From DASVUS01 sp036388675 (GTDB lineage: Bacteria; Armatimonadota; Abditibacteriia; Abditibacteriales; Abditibacteriaceae): a stretch of DNA of 64,000 bases. A program made the position numbers and the translations under genes. Numbering within the stretch: the first letter of the stretch is position 1; every line of letters begins with the position of its first letter. The notes beneath the pieces are model-generated. The model was not told the DNA's origin. It was given only the letters and a program-made list of their open reading frames with translations, and ran no database searches. Below, piece after piece: positions 18,398-25,529 of this stretch. The DNA is taken from contig DASVRI010000045.1 in assembly GCA_036388675.1 (NCBI GenBank), positions 130,700 through 194,699 of the forward strand. Reading direction: 5' to 3'.

Positions 18398-19039
18398 TCA
18401 TGGAATATTCAGGAACTTATGAGTTTGTAGGCTCAATCGCCACTGTGGGTGTTCCAAGCAGTAGCGCATCGCCAGCTGGGTGTTGTGTTCCTGTTCTCGC
18501 CCATCCATAGGCTGCAGATAGAAATTCTCAAACTTTAACTGCTCGAACTGCTCCGGTTCGCCCCCGACCTGCGGATAGACCAATTTCAACTCGTTGCCAG
18601 CACGCAGCACCAACGCTGCGCCAATTTTGGGGCTGACACAAATCCAGTTCACGCTCGCCGGCGGCAACCGAGTCCCATTAGTCTCAATAGCGACCTCAAT
18701 GTCACAACTGTGAAATGCCTGAACCAACGATTCATCAAGTTGCAGAAGCGGTTCGCCGCCCGTGCAAACCACAAAAGCACGACTTGATGCTGGGGCTTGA
18801 ATCGGCCACTTCGCTCTCACGGCCTGCGCCAACTCTGCAGCGGATGAGAACTTGCCTCCGCCTGGGCCATCGGTGCCGACAAAATCTGTATCGCAAAACC
18901 GGCAGGTCGCCTGCGCCCTGTCTTCTTCCCGTCCCGTCCACAAATTGCAGCCCGCAAAGCGACAAAAAATAGCGGGACGTCCAGTGTGGACGCCCTCGCC
19001 TTGAATGGTGTAGTAGATTTCCTTGACGGCGTAACTCAC
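18398..19039 (-). CDS. queE: 7-carboxy-7-deazaguanine synthase QueE
   Basis: A 213-aa radical SAM enzyme that converts 6-carboxy-tetrahydropterin to 7-carboxy-7-deazaguanine, the second dedicated step to preQ0. The N-terminus YTIQGEGVHTGRPAIFCRF is typical of QueE. The cluster-binding cysteines are C31, C46 and C49, a C-x14-C-x2-C arrangement like that of the Burkholderia QueE rather than the compact radical SAM triad. The SAM-binding CTGGEPLLQ follows near residues 92-100. The start overlaps the queC stop by 4 bp. With queC and queD it supplies the base for DNA modification. Confidence 0.95.
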   Translation of the reverse strand: MSYAVKEIYYTIQGEGVHTGRPAIFCRFAGCNLWTGREEDRAQATCRFCDTDFVGTDGPGGGKFSSAAELAQAVRAKWPIQAPASSRAFVVCTGGEPLLQLDESLVQAFHSCDIEVAIETNGTRLPPASVNWICVSPKIGAALVLRAGNELKLVYPQVGGEPEQFEQLKFENFYLQPMDGREQEHNTQLAMRYCLEHPQWRLSLQTHKFLNIP

Positions 19040-19752
19040 GACTGTGCCGCCTTAACTTGGTAATGCGCCGGGTCTTCCATCCCGTTTTCCTGAAACCCTT
19101 TGAGCCGGAGCAAACACGCATCACACTGACCGCACGCCTCGCCATCTGGTGACGGCCCATAGCAAGTGCTGGTGAGGCTGTAATCCACGCCCAGTTCCAA
19201 CCCACACTGAATAATCTGTGCTTTAGTAAGTTGAATAAGCGGAGTGTGAATCGTGAGCTTGCCCTGCTCTTCCACACCGGCTTTGGTCGCCAGGTTCGCC
19301 ATCGCCTGAAACGCTTTGATGTATTCGGGCCGGCAGTCAGGATAGCCGCTGTAATCAAGGGCGTTGACTCCGATGAAGATGTCGAACGCACCTAGCACTT
19401 CAGCCCAAGCAAGAGCAAACGAGAGGAAAATGGTGTTGCGCGCTGGGACGTAAGTAACGGGAATGCCCTCGCCCATTTCTTCAAGCGAGCGGCTTTTGGG
19501 CACGGCAATATCATCGGTCAACGCCGAGCCACCAAAAGCCCTTAGATCGATTTGCGCAACGACGTGCTGCGCGATGCCCGCCTGCAACGCAATGCGCCGC
19601 GCCGCTTCGATCTCGAACTCATGCCGTTGTCCATAGCGAAATGTAAGGGCATGAGTCTCATAACCTTGGCTCTGTGATATGGCTAAGGCTGTGGTCGAAT
19701 CAACTCCCCCACTAAGCAGGACAATAGCTCTCTTAACTCCATGTAGATCCAT
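19036..19752 (-). CDS. queC: 7-cyano-7-deazaguanine synthase QueC
   Basis: A 238-aa ATP-dependent ligase that makes preQ0 from 7-carboxy-7-deazaguanine and ammonia. The PP-loop is LLSGGVDSTT near residues 11-20. Four zinc-binding cysteines, in C-x9-C-x2-C-x2-C spacing, lie near the C-terminus (SCYGPSPDG then CGQCDAC). I use the ATG at 19752, ten bases after the queD stop; a TTG at 19782 would extend it into queD with residues not typical of the family. It overlaps queE by 4 bp. All expected active-site features are present. Confidence 0.95.
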   Translation of the reverse strand: MDLHGVKRAIVLLSGGVDSTTALAISQSQGYETHALTFRYGQRHEFEIEAARRIALQAGIAQHVVAQIDLRAFGGSALTDDIAVPKSRSLEEMGEGIPVTYVPARNTIFLSFALAWAEVLGAFDIFIGVNALDYSGYPDCRPEYIKAFQAMANLATKAGVEEQGKLTIHTPLIQLTKAQIIQCGLELGVDYSLTSTCYGPSPDGEACGQCDACLLRLKGFQENGMEDPAHYQVKAAQS

Positions 19753-19762
19753 AGAAATACGT

Positions 19763-20161
19763 TCACAATTGGACTTCGGCAAAAGCTTGAGGCGCCACGT
19801 ATTCCTCGTAAACCCGCACCCGGTTCACATGTGCACCGATTGGCAAGCAAGGCTGTAGTTCATTATTCACCATTGTCGCGATCGCCAAAGCAAGGCGTTC
19901 CGCCGTTGGATAGGGATCTATGGTGTCATTGCCAAACTGGTGATCCATTCGTGCCTCAATGGACTTCAAGAAATCCTTGACTATGCCAAAATCTACAACC
20001 ATACCACTTTGTGGATTGTCCTTGTCCACTTCCTGCACGGGGCCTGTGACATAAACACGTACAACATAAGTGTGGCCATGAAGTTGGCGACACTTGCCAT
20101 CGTGATGTGGTAAATGATGCGCCATTGCCATGCGCATCTCTTTGCAGATAGTGACGTTCAC
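19763..20161 (-). CDS. queD: 6-carboxy-5,6,7,8-tetrahydropterin synthase QueD
   Basis: A 132-aa member of the 6-pyruvoyl-tetrahydropterin synthase fold that converts dihydroneopterin triphosphate to 6-carboxytetrahydropterin. Zinc ligands are a His at 15/16 and H28 and H30 (in CRQLHGHTY). The catalytic cysteine is C24. VDFGIVK and the PTAERLA helix with its Glu are also present. It is the first gene of the leftward operon, behind a good sigma-70-like promoter. GTP cyclohydrolase (FolE), which makes its substrate, is not in this window and must be elsewhere. Confidence 0.93.
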   Translation of the reverse strand: MNVTICKEMRMAMAHHLPHHDGKCRQLHGHTYVVRVYVTGPVQEVDKDNPQSGMVVDFGIVKDFLKSIEARMDHQFGNDTIDPYPTAERLALAIATMVNNELQPCLPIGAHVNRVRVYEEYVAPQAFAEVQL

Positions 20162-20202
20162 TGGAGAAGTTAGAACCCTTGCACAATCAATTTATCCCTA
20201 TG

Positions 20203-20233
20203 ATTATACAGCTTTTGACACAATTTATGACAA
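20203..20233 (-). promoter_or_regulatory. Likely sigma-70 promoter of the que-dpd operon
   Basis: On the minus strand, TATAAT (20203-20208) and TTGTCA (20228-20233) are separated by 19 bp, 40-70 bp upstream of the queD ATG. The -10 is perfect; the spacing is 2 bp long. The stretch around the -35 repeats TTGT-containing words (TTGTGTTGTC, TTGTGTCA), which might bind a regulator. No preQ1 riboswitch consensus is visible in the leader. Confidence 0.55.
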
Positions 20234-20279
20234 CACAACATAATCAAATTGGCTAGTTGGATCGAACAGGGAATGATCG

Positions 20280-20543
20280 TTATCCAGCGCGGCTCATCTC
20301 AATGGTATCGAGCAACGACTGCTTCTGTAGCTCGATCTCTTTCACGAACTTGCTGTGCGCCGAACGTTGTCGGGGTGTCATCTGCTCCCAATCTCGCGCT
20401 AGGACTTTCTTTGCTTCTCTAAGGCGATTCGAAACATGCTCCAGTTCTTCCAGTGCAAGCTCTCTTGCTTCATCTCCTGAAGGAGACGATGTATCGGCAT
20501 TAGGTGCTTCCCCCAGTGACGTTTCCTCGCGTGGTGTATCCAT
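20280..20543 (-). CDS. Small coiled-coil protein, copy A
   Basis: An 87-aa, highly charged, probably helical protein of unknown function, with no signal or membrane segment. The disordered acidic N-terminus carries TSSPSGDE. The rest (EELEHVSNRLREAKKVLA and onward) reads as one long helix or coiled coil ending SLLDTIEMSRAG. A clear paralog sits at 25124-25372 in the same orientation. Similarity continues at the DNA level (about three quarters of positions by eye), so the two form diverged direct repeats around the tat block. No good ribosome binding site is visible. Confidence 0.65.
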   Translation of the reverse strand: MDTPREETSLGEAPNADTSSPSGDEARELALEELEHVSNRLREAKKVLARDWEQMTPRQRSAHSKFVKEIELQKQSLLDTIEMSRAG

Positions 20544-20649
20544 TGCTCATATAACTCCAATTTTGTGTCCGTAGGACTATCCACTACCCGACTCCGTCAT
20601 TTTTGAAATCATTGTGAGCAGACCAGTAAGGCGATGGCCATATTTCCCT

Positions 20650-21243
20650 TCAAACTCTCTTTCTTCTCCTACTATGCCAAGTAATGACAATAAGACAGGC
20701 TGAGGCAAGGACGAGTGCCACACCAATTCTGAGACGCCAGTTCTGATTTTGCTCACCACGGGAGCCTTGTGCATCGCTTGTGCTATTCGACACCCCTGGC
20801 TCCGGTGTTGGCGATGAAGGAGTTACAACAGACACAGGAGTCGATACAGGTGTCGGACTCGTGCTCTCAACCGATGGCGATGGGCCGGCGGAGACGCCTG
20901 GGAATGGCGTCTTTGTAGGTTGGGCTCCAGAAGAAGATGTAACGCTGCCCTGCGCAGTGCCGGACGGCGCCTGAGATGACGGAGCTGAAGAGCCTGAGAC
21001 AACCGGAACTGAAGTTGACGGTGCAGCGCTACTCATTGGTGTTGAACTGCTTAAGGGTGAACTGCTGGGCGTCGGGTTCGCTGTAGCAGGTATTACTCCC
21101 GTCTGGTAGCCACCGCCACCGTAAGCGCCACTACCGTAGGGACTGGCAAAAAGCGAGATTGGTAAAATCAGGACACACATTACGAGCAACACACCACGGC
21201 CTAACCACCTCACTGCTGTTTTCTCTACTCTGTCGATTTTCAT
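20650..21243 (-). CDS. Secreted, membrane-anchored Ser/Pro/Thr-rich protein
   Basis: A 197-aa protein with an N-terminal signal peptide (basic start, then LLVMCVLILPISLFAS, about residues 15-34), followed by a Tyr-Gly motif SPYGSGAYGGGGYQTG. A ~110-residue low-complexity Ser/Pro/Thr stalk follows, then a C-terminal membrane helix (IGVALVLASACLIVITW) and a basic tail RRRKR. This is the layout of a surface stalk protein held by a C-terminal anchor or sorting signal; no LPXTG is present. It is transcribed divergently from tatA with 81 bp between. The Tyr-Gly motif recalls the SGSYGGKS tail of the protein at 22373-22609, which suggests a shared recognition tag. Confidence 0.7.
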   Translation of the reverse strand: MKIDRVEKTAVRWLGRGVLLVMCVLILPISLFASPYGSGAYGGGGYQTGVIPATANPTPSSSPLSSSTPMSSAAPSTSVPVVSGSSAPSSQAPSGTAQGSVTSSSGAQPTKTPFPGVSAGPSPSVESTSPTPVSTPVSVVTPSSPTPEPGVSNSTSDAQGSRGEQNQNWRLRIGVALVLASACLIVITWHSRRRKRV

Positions 21244-21324
21244 CTATTCTGTTTAGGTTTTGGTTCTTGTTTATGGTTTGCCCCAATGATACCATGAGTG
21301 CACACATATACATAACACCACTCT

Positions 21325-21504
21325 ATGTTTGGAATTGGCATTGAAGAACTGATCGTTGTCTTAGTCATCGCACTCCTCCTCTTCGGAGGCAAAAAGCTTC
21401 CCGAACTTTCCCGAGGTGTCGGAGAGGCCATCAAGGAACTACGCCGGGGCTTTACCGAGGACATCAAGGTAAAGGGAGAACCCAAGGAAAAGAAGAAATC
21501 CTAA
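21325..21504 (+). CDS. tatA: Twin-arginine translocase subunit TatA
   Basis: A 59-aa protein. It starts MFGIGIEELIVVLVIALLLF, a short membrane helix, followed by the diagnostic FGGKKLPELSRGVGEAI hinge and amphipathic helix and a Lys-rich tail. TatA forms the size-variable part of the pore that exports folded proteins. It lacks an obvious Shine-Dalgarno sequence (CCACTCT before the ATG) and may be leaderless or weakly translated. It lies 9 bp before tatC. No TatB is seen, so a minimal TatA-TatC translocase is likely. Confidence 0.93.
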   Translation: MFGIGIEELIVVLVIALLLFGGKKLPELSRGVGEAIKELRRGFTEDIKVKGEPKEKKKS

Positions 21505-21513
21505 AGTCGCTCC

Positions 21514-22350
21514 ATGCCGGGATCGGAAATATCCATAGCAAGAATGCCTGGGTTGGAAACCCCACGGCTGACTTTTGGAGAGCACCTGAGCGAACTGCGC
21601 CTGCGCGCCTTCTTTGTGATGGTTGCTTTTGTACTCGGCTCATCTCTTGGCTTCTACCTCAAAGACATTCTCCTAAAGCTCCTGCTCTCACCGCTGCAGC
21701 AATCGGTGTTCTACACGACGCCTGCCGGTGGTTTCGCTTTTCTGATCCAGCTTTCCTTCTTTTTTGGCCTGGCGGTATCTCTGCCGATCATTACCTACAA
21801 CGTGCTGCGCTTTGTGCAACCCGCACTCCCCCTTCGCCTCTCCAGTAAGATTTACACGATGACCGTGGCGTCGTGTTTCCTTACAGCGCTCGGTCTCTTG
21901 TTCGCTTACCTCGTCAGCCTGCCCGCCGCCCTCAAGTTCTTGAATGGTTTTACTACAGGCAATATCCAGTCGCTGATCTCGGCTGACGCTTACTTCTCTT
22001 TTGCTACCCGCTACCTCTTCGGCTTTGCCCTGGTGTTTCAGCTCCCCCTGATTCTCGTTATCATCAACAAGGTCGTTCCGCTTCGCTTCAGCCGCCTGAT
22101 GCGAATGCAGGGCGTTGTTCTGTTGGTGAGCTACATACTGGCCGCGATCCTCACTCCCACCCCCGATCCGATCAACCAGACTATAATGGCCCTGCCTATT
22201 GTGTTGCTGTACCAAGTCGCTGTAATATGGATCTGTATTAGCAACGCCCTTTCACCGCGACCTTCGCCGCCAACTCCTGCCACGCTTTCCCCGGTCCCCC
22301 GCAGCACGACTGCAAAACGCAGGCTGCAAGACATCTCCCGACGTAATTAG
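21514..22350 (+). CDS. tatC: Twin-arginine translocase subunit TatC
   Basis: A 278-aa multi-spanning membrane protein. The hallmark N-terminal FGEHLSELRLRAFF (the cytoplasmic segment that reads the signal peptide) is followed by about six hydrophobic helices. The periplasmic region FTTGNIQSLISADAYFSF and a late ILTPTPDPINQTIMALP match TatC. An in-frame ATG at 21544 is a possible alternative start. The C-terminus is Pro/Ser-rich and longer than in minimal TatC proteins. Directly downstream lies a small gene with a Tat-like signal, suggesting a dedicated translocase-substrate pair. Confidence 0.95.
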   Translation: MPGSEISIARMPGLETPRLTFGEHLSELRLRAFFVMVAFVLGSSLGFYLKDILLKLLLSPLQQSVFYTTPAGGFAFLIQLSFFFGLAVSLPIITYNVLRFVQPALPLRLSSKIYTMTVASCFLTALGLLFAYLVSLPAALKFLNGFTTGNIQSLISADAYFSFATRYLFGFALVFQLPLILVIINKVVPLRFSRLMRMQGVVLLVSYILAAILTPTPDPINQTIMALPIVLLYQVAVIWICISNALSPRPSPPTPATLSPVPRSTTAKRRLQDISRRN

Positions 22351-22372
22351 CATCAATAAATAATTGTAAGCG

Positions 22373-22609
22373 ATGCCTCAAGATCCTACTCAGCAGCAAG
22401 AAACGATCAACAATCTACTGCAGCAAGAACTCTCTCGAAAAGAATTCCTCCAGTACCTGGGAGCTGCTGTATTAGCTGTAGCAGGTATTGCCAGCATTAA
22501 ACAAGCTCTTCTAAGTCCAAGTGGCCAGAAAACCGTGCAGTCTCCTACTCCAAAGCGGGTGAAGTTCACCAACAACTATTCATCTGGTAGTTACGGAGGT
22601 AAGTCATGA
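22373..22609 (+). CDS. Small Tat-signal-like protein with Tyr-Gly-Gly tail
   Basis: A 78-aa protein. A polar helix of about 20 residues leads into SRKEFLQYLGAAVLAVAGI (residues ~21-39), which looks like a Tat signal with Arg-Lys instead of Arg-Arg. There follow about 30 basic, Pro/Ser-rich residues and the tail NNYSSGSYGGKS. It could be a Tat substrate or a single-span surface anchor. It begins 22 bp after tatC, and its stop overlaps the next ATG by 4 bp, so the neighbour is translationally coupled. I recall similar small signal-plus-YGG proteins in Patescibacteria but cannot verify that here. Confidence 0.7.
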   Translation: MPQDPTQQQETINNLLQQELSRKEFLQYLGAAVLAVAGIASIKQALLSPSGQKTVQSPTPKRVKFTNNYSSGSYGGKS

Positions 22610-23076
22610 GCAGACTACCAATACCCGGACAAGATGATGGGACATGGGGAGAAGTACTGAATGACTTCCTCTCTGTTGAGCACAATGCGGACGGAACGTT
22701 GAAGAGGGCTGGTGCGATCACAAAAACTCTTGGCCTCACTATGGATGGCGGCGGGAGTCCTATCACCCCCGGTATCAAGGGGTACCTGACTGTTCCTTTC
22801 GACTGCACCATCACAGGGTGGACCCTGCTTGCAGATGTCAACGGCTCCATTGTGATTGATATGTGGAAAGAGACCTATGCCAATTACCCACCCACTGCAG
22901 CAAATACCATCACGGGTGCCAGCAGGCCGACATTATCCTCTACCCAGAAGAATAGCAGCGGCACTGTCTCTGACTGGGCGACGACGATTAACGCCGGAGA
23001 TGTTCTGGCTTTCAATGTCGAGAGCGTATCAACAGTTGCCTTTGTATCGCTCAGCATTTCGACGGTGCTGCGATGA
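22606..23076 (+). CDS. Surface or structural protein with PGxDxGTWG N-terminal tag
   Basis: A 156-aa protein with no signal peptide. The N-terminus has IPGQDDGTWGEVLNDFLSVE followed by HNADGTLK, a compact module that looks like a conserved adaptor or oligomerisation tag. The C-terminal ~100 residues (GGGSPITPGIKGYLTVPFD, then a Thr/Ser-rich beta region) resemble phage tail-fibre or hyaluronidase-like beta domains. It is coupled to the preceding Tat-signal-like gene by ATGA, so the two products are probably made together. I recall this N-terminal pattern from Saccharibacteria-like proteins; the function is unknown. Confidence 0.65.
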   Translation: MSRLPIPGQDDGTWGEVLNDFLSVEHNADGTLKRAGAITKTLGLTMDGGGSPITPGIKGYLTVPFDCTITGWTLLADVNGSIVIDMWKETYANYPPTAANTITGASRPTLSSTQKNSSGTVSDWATTINAGDVLAFNVESVSTVAFVSLSISTVLR

Positions 23077-23148
23077 GCTAGCAAACCATGAATCAGGAGA
23101 GAATCCCTATCTAAACATGCTTACCAGTAAATTCACATGAGGACCTAA

Positions 23149-25077
23149 ATGCCTTACATTGCGGATCGATTTAACGACACTAACGGGGTTGCCATCACCG
23201 CCCATACGATGGATAGCGGCGCAGGTTGGATACCGCGCCTGAACTCTTTTGAAATCCGCAACAATAAAGCAAGCACCTTGGGCAACACCTCTCTGCCCTG
23301 CATGATCACAGTGGAAAGCGGTTGGTCCGACGTCAGCATTCAAGCCGATTTTACCGGCCCGGACACCGGCAACCGTGACTTGGGTCTCGTCATCCGTTAC
23401 GTGGACGACAGCAACTACTGGCGTGTTGTTTTTCAGAATGCAGGAAATGGATTTCGTATTTATAAGAAAATCGCTGGCGTAGAAACACTTGTCACCTTTG
23501 CCAATCCACCGGGAATTCCACCGGGGACTCTATTCTCGCTCAATGTTGTGGCTAATGGAGCCTATATCACAGCCACAATGGGAAATTTTACCATCTCCAC
23601 TTCCACTGCAACTCAGCTTGCCACATCAACGGTTCACGGCATCCTTTCGCAGAGCCGCAGCACCATAAATTCAGCGCAGAGTACGGTGGACAACTTTATT
23701 GCGTGGCCGGGTGCGGGTGCAATGCCCGTCAACCCGCTCTACCCGCTAGTTCTGACCATGCCACAAGCGTATCGTGTGTACCAACGTAACTCCAACAATT
23801 TCGCTAACATTAGCATTAGTGGTCAGGTTACAAATGCACAGCCAGTCGAAGGGCGTTGGGGCAGCAGCGGGATGTGGACAGACTTGGCCGTTGACGGTTC
23901 GGGCAACTTCAGCGGGACTTTGACGAATCAAAGTGTCGGGACAAATACACTGGCAGTACGGGTCAAAGCGGATACGGCGCAGAGCATCAGTGCGGCGAGT
24001 GTAAGTGTGGGCGATGTTTTTGTGATTGCCGGTCAAAGCAATGCCAGTGGGCAGGGTGGCGCGACCCTGAACTCCTACTCTCATGCTTCTCTCAAGTCAG
24101 GCGTATTCGGCAACGACTATATCTGGCATGAGGGCAACGATGCCATTGACAGTGCGACTAACCAAGTCGACACCATTTCGGGTGATCCAAGCGCAACGGG
24201 CACTTATTGGCCCCTCTTAGCCACTCTGTACATGGGCAATCGCAATGTGCCGGTGGGCTGGGTGCCGTGTCCTAAAGGTGCCACAGCAATTTCATCTTGG
24301 CTGCCCGGCGCAGACCACCAGGACCGCGCAACACTGTATGGCTCAATGGTGTACCGAGCGCAGCAAGTGGGCGGCGTAAAAGCTATTCTGTTTCATCAGG
24401 GCGAGTCCGATGCAGTCATTAATGGCTTCACCGGCTATACCGCTTACAAATCAAGGCTGCACACTTTTGTGGAGGCGGTGTGGGCGGATCTAGGTGTGCC
24501 GGTTGTAGCCGCACTTATTCACAAGTGGGATGATGCGCCTTCCACGACGCAAAGCAATGTCGACGCGATTCACCAGGCCATCATTGATGAAGCAGCGACT
24601 AACCCGCACCTCATTGTGGGACCAAACTTCGACAACCCAACCCGTGTCACCGGTGGCCTACACTTCTCCACTACAGCGCACATGCAGGACGCAGCAAACC
24701 GCTGGGCGCCGCTTCTGTATGGACTCGATGATTCCATTCCTCCGACTGTTACTGGCAGCACCGTTAATGATGTTGTATCACGTATGACCGTGAATGTTTC
24801 AGAGAAAGTGACATCTGCAGGACTGGCGAACGAATGGATTGTGATGGCAGGAGGGCAGTCTCATGCCGTCGAGAGTGTCGTGTTAGCCCCCGACGGCCTT
24901 AGTATCACGCTTGTTGTGGCGGGAGCTGTCTCTCAAGCTGACAGTGTGAAGCTTTCTTATATCGGAACATCACTAACAGACGTGGCGAACAATCCGCTGT
25001 TAACGTTCAGCGATGCCGACGTGACCAATAATAGCGCAGAGGCACGCAATGGCGGCTCATTCGTTTGGATCGGTTAA
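23149..25077 (+). CDS. SGNH sialate O-acetylesterase-like surface protein
   Basis: A 642-aa protein. Residues ~1-185 form a beta-sandwich of LamG or DUF1080 type. A beta-linker domain follows, then an SGNH esterase of the SASA (sialate O-acetylesterase) type: IAGQSNASGQGG (nucleophile Ser in GQSN, near residue 293), LFHQGESDA (near 417), and GGLHFSTTAH (catalytic His near 505). The C-terminal ~110 residues look like a bacterial Ig-like domain. Such enzymes remove O-acetyl groups from sugars. There is no Sec or Tat signal of its own. It lies 72 bp after the PGxDxGTWG gene, so export may depend on those partners. Confidence 0.8.
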   Translation: MPYIADRFNDTNGVAITAHTMDSGAGWIPRLNSFEIRNNKASTLGNTSLPCMITVESGWSDVSIQADFTGPDTGNRDLGLVIRYVDDSNYWRVVFQNAGNGFRIYKKIAGVETLVTFANPPGIPPGTLFSLNVVANGAYITATMGNFTISTSTATQLATSTVHGILSQSRSTINSAQSTVDNFIAWPGAGAMPVNPLYPLVLTMPQAYRVYQRNSNNFANISISGQVTNAQPVEGRWGSSGMWTDLAVDGSGNFSGTLTNQSVGTNTLAVRVKADTAQSISAASVSVGDVFVIAGQSNASGQGGATLNSYSHASLKSGVFGNDYIWHEGNDAIDSATNQVDTISGDPSATGTYWPLLATLYMGNRNVPVGWVPCPKGATAISSWLPGADHQDRATLYGSMVYRAQQVGGVKAILFHQGESDAVINGFTGYTAYKSRLHTFVEAVWADLGVPVVAALIHKWDDAPSTTQSNVDAIHQAIIDEAATNPHLIVGPNFDNPTRVTGGLHFSTTAHMQDAANRWAPLLYGLDDSIPPTVTGSTVNDVVSRMTVNVSEKVTSAGLANEWIVMAGGQSHAVESVVLAPDGLSITLVVAGAVSQADSVKLSYIGTSLTDVANNPLLTFSDADVTNNSAEARNGGSFVWIG

Positions 25078-25123
25078 ATAGCTGAGTATCCTAACACTGG
25101 TGCATAGTTAAGAGTGCAATCCC

Positions 25124-25372
25124 TTACTCGGCGCGACTCATCTCAATGGTGTCCAGCAACGATTGTTTCTGCTGCTCAATCTCTTTTACGTGCTTGCTGT
25201 GCGCTGAACGTTCCCTAGGTGTCATTTGTGTCCAATCTCGCGCCATAACCTTCTTTGCTTCCTTCAAGCGTTTCAAAACGTGTCCCAACTCTCCAATTGC
25301 GTTTTCTCTTGATTCATCCCCTGAGGGAGACGACGTATCGGTATGAGGTGCTTCCCCCGGTGATGTATTCAT
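25124..25372 (-). CDS. Small coiled-coil protein, copy B
   Basis: An 82-aa paralog of the protein at 20280-20543: same acidic TSSPSGDE start, same helical body and the same SLLDTIEMSRA end. Most substitutions are conservative, and the reading frame is intact in both copies, which argues that both are functional or were until recently. It lies between the SGNH gene (convergent) and the serine recombinase gene (same strand, 157 bp away). Function unknown. Confidence 0.65.
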   Translation of the reverse strand: MNTSPGEAPHTDTSSPSGDESRENAIGELGHVLKRLKEAKKVMARDWTQMTPRERSAHSKHVKEIEQQKQSLLDTIEMSRAE

Positions 25373-25529
25373 TGCTCATTTGCCCCATGTTTTCTGTTGA
25401 TACCATTCTACGTCACCAAGCTCTATGAGTGTTTGAAGTTATGGAACGCGTTGCGTTTGCGCATCATTCTTCGATTCACACATAGTAGGGTCTACCAAAC
25501 TTCATAACACACAAATAAGCCGCTCATTT

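Noticed and set aside
20162..20279. preQ1 riboswitch in the leader of the que-dpd operon.
   Set aside because: No class I or II consensus can be seen, and the promoter leaves only a short leader.
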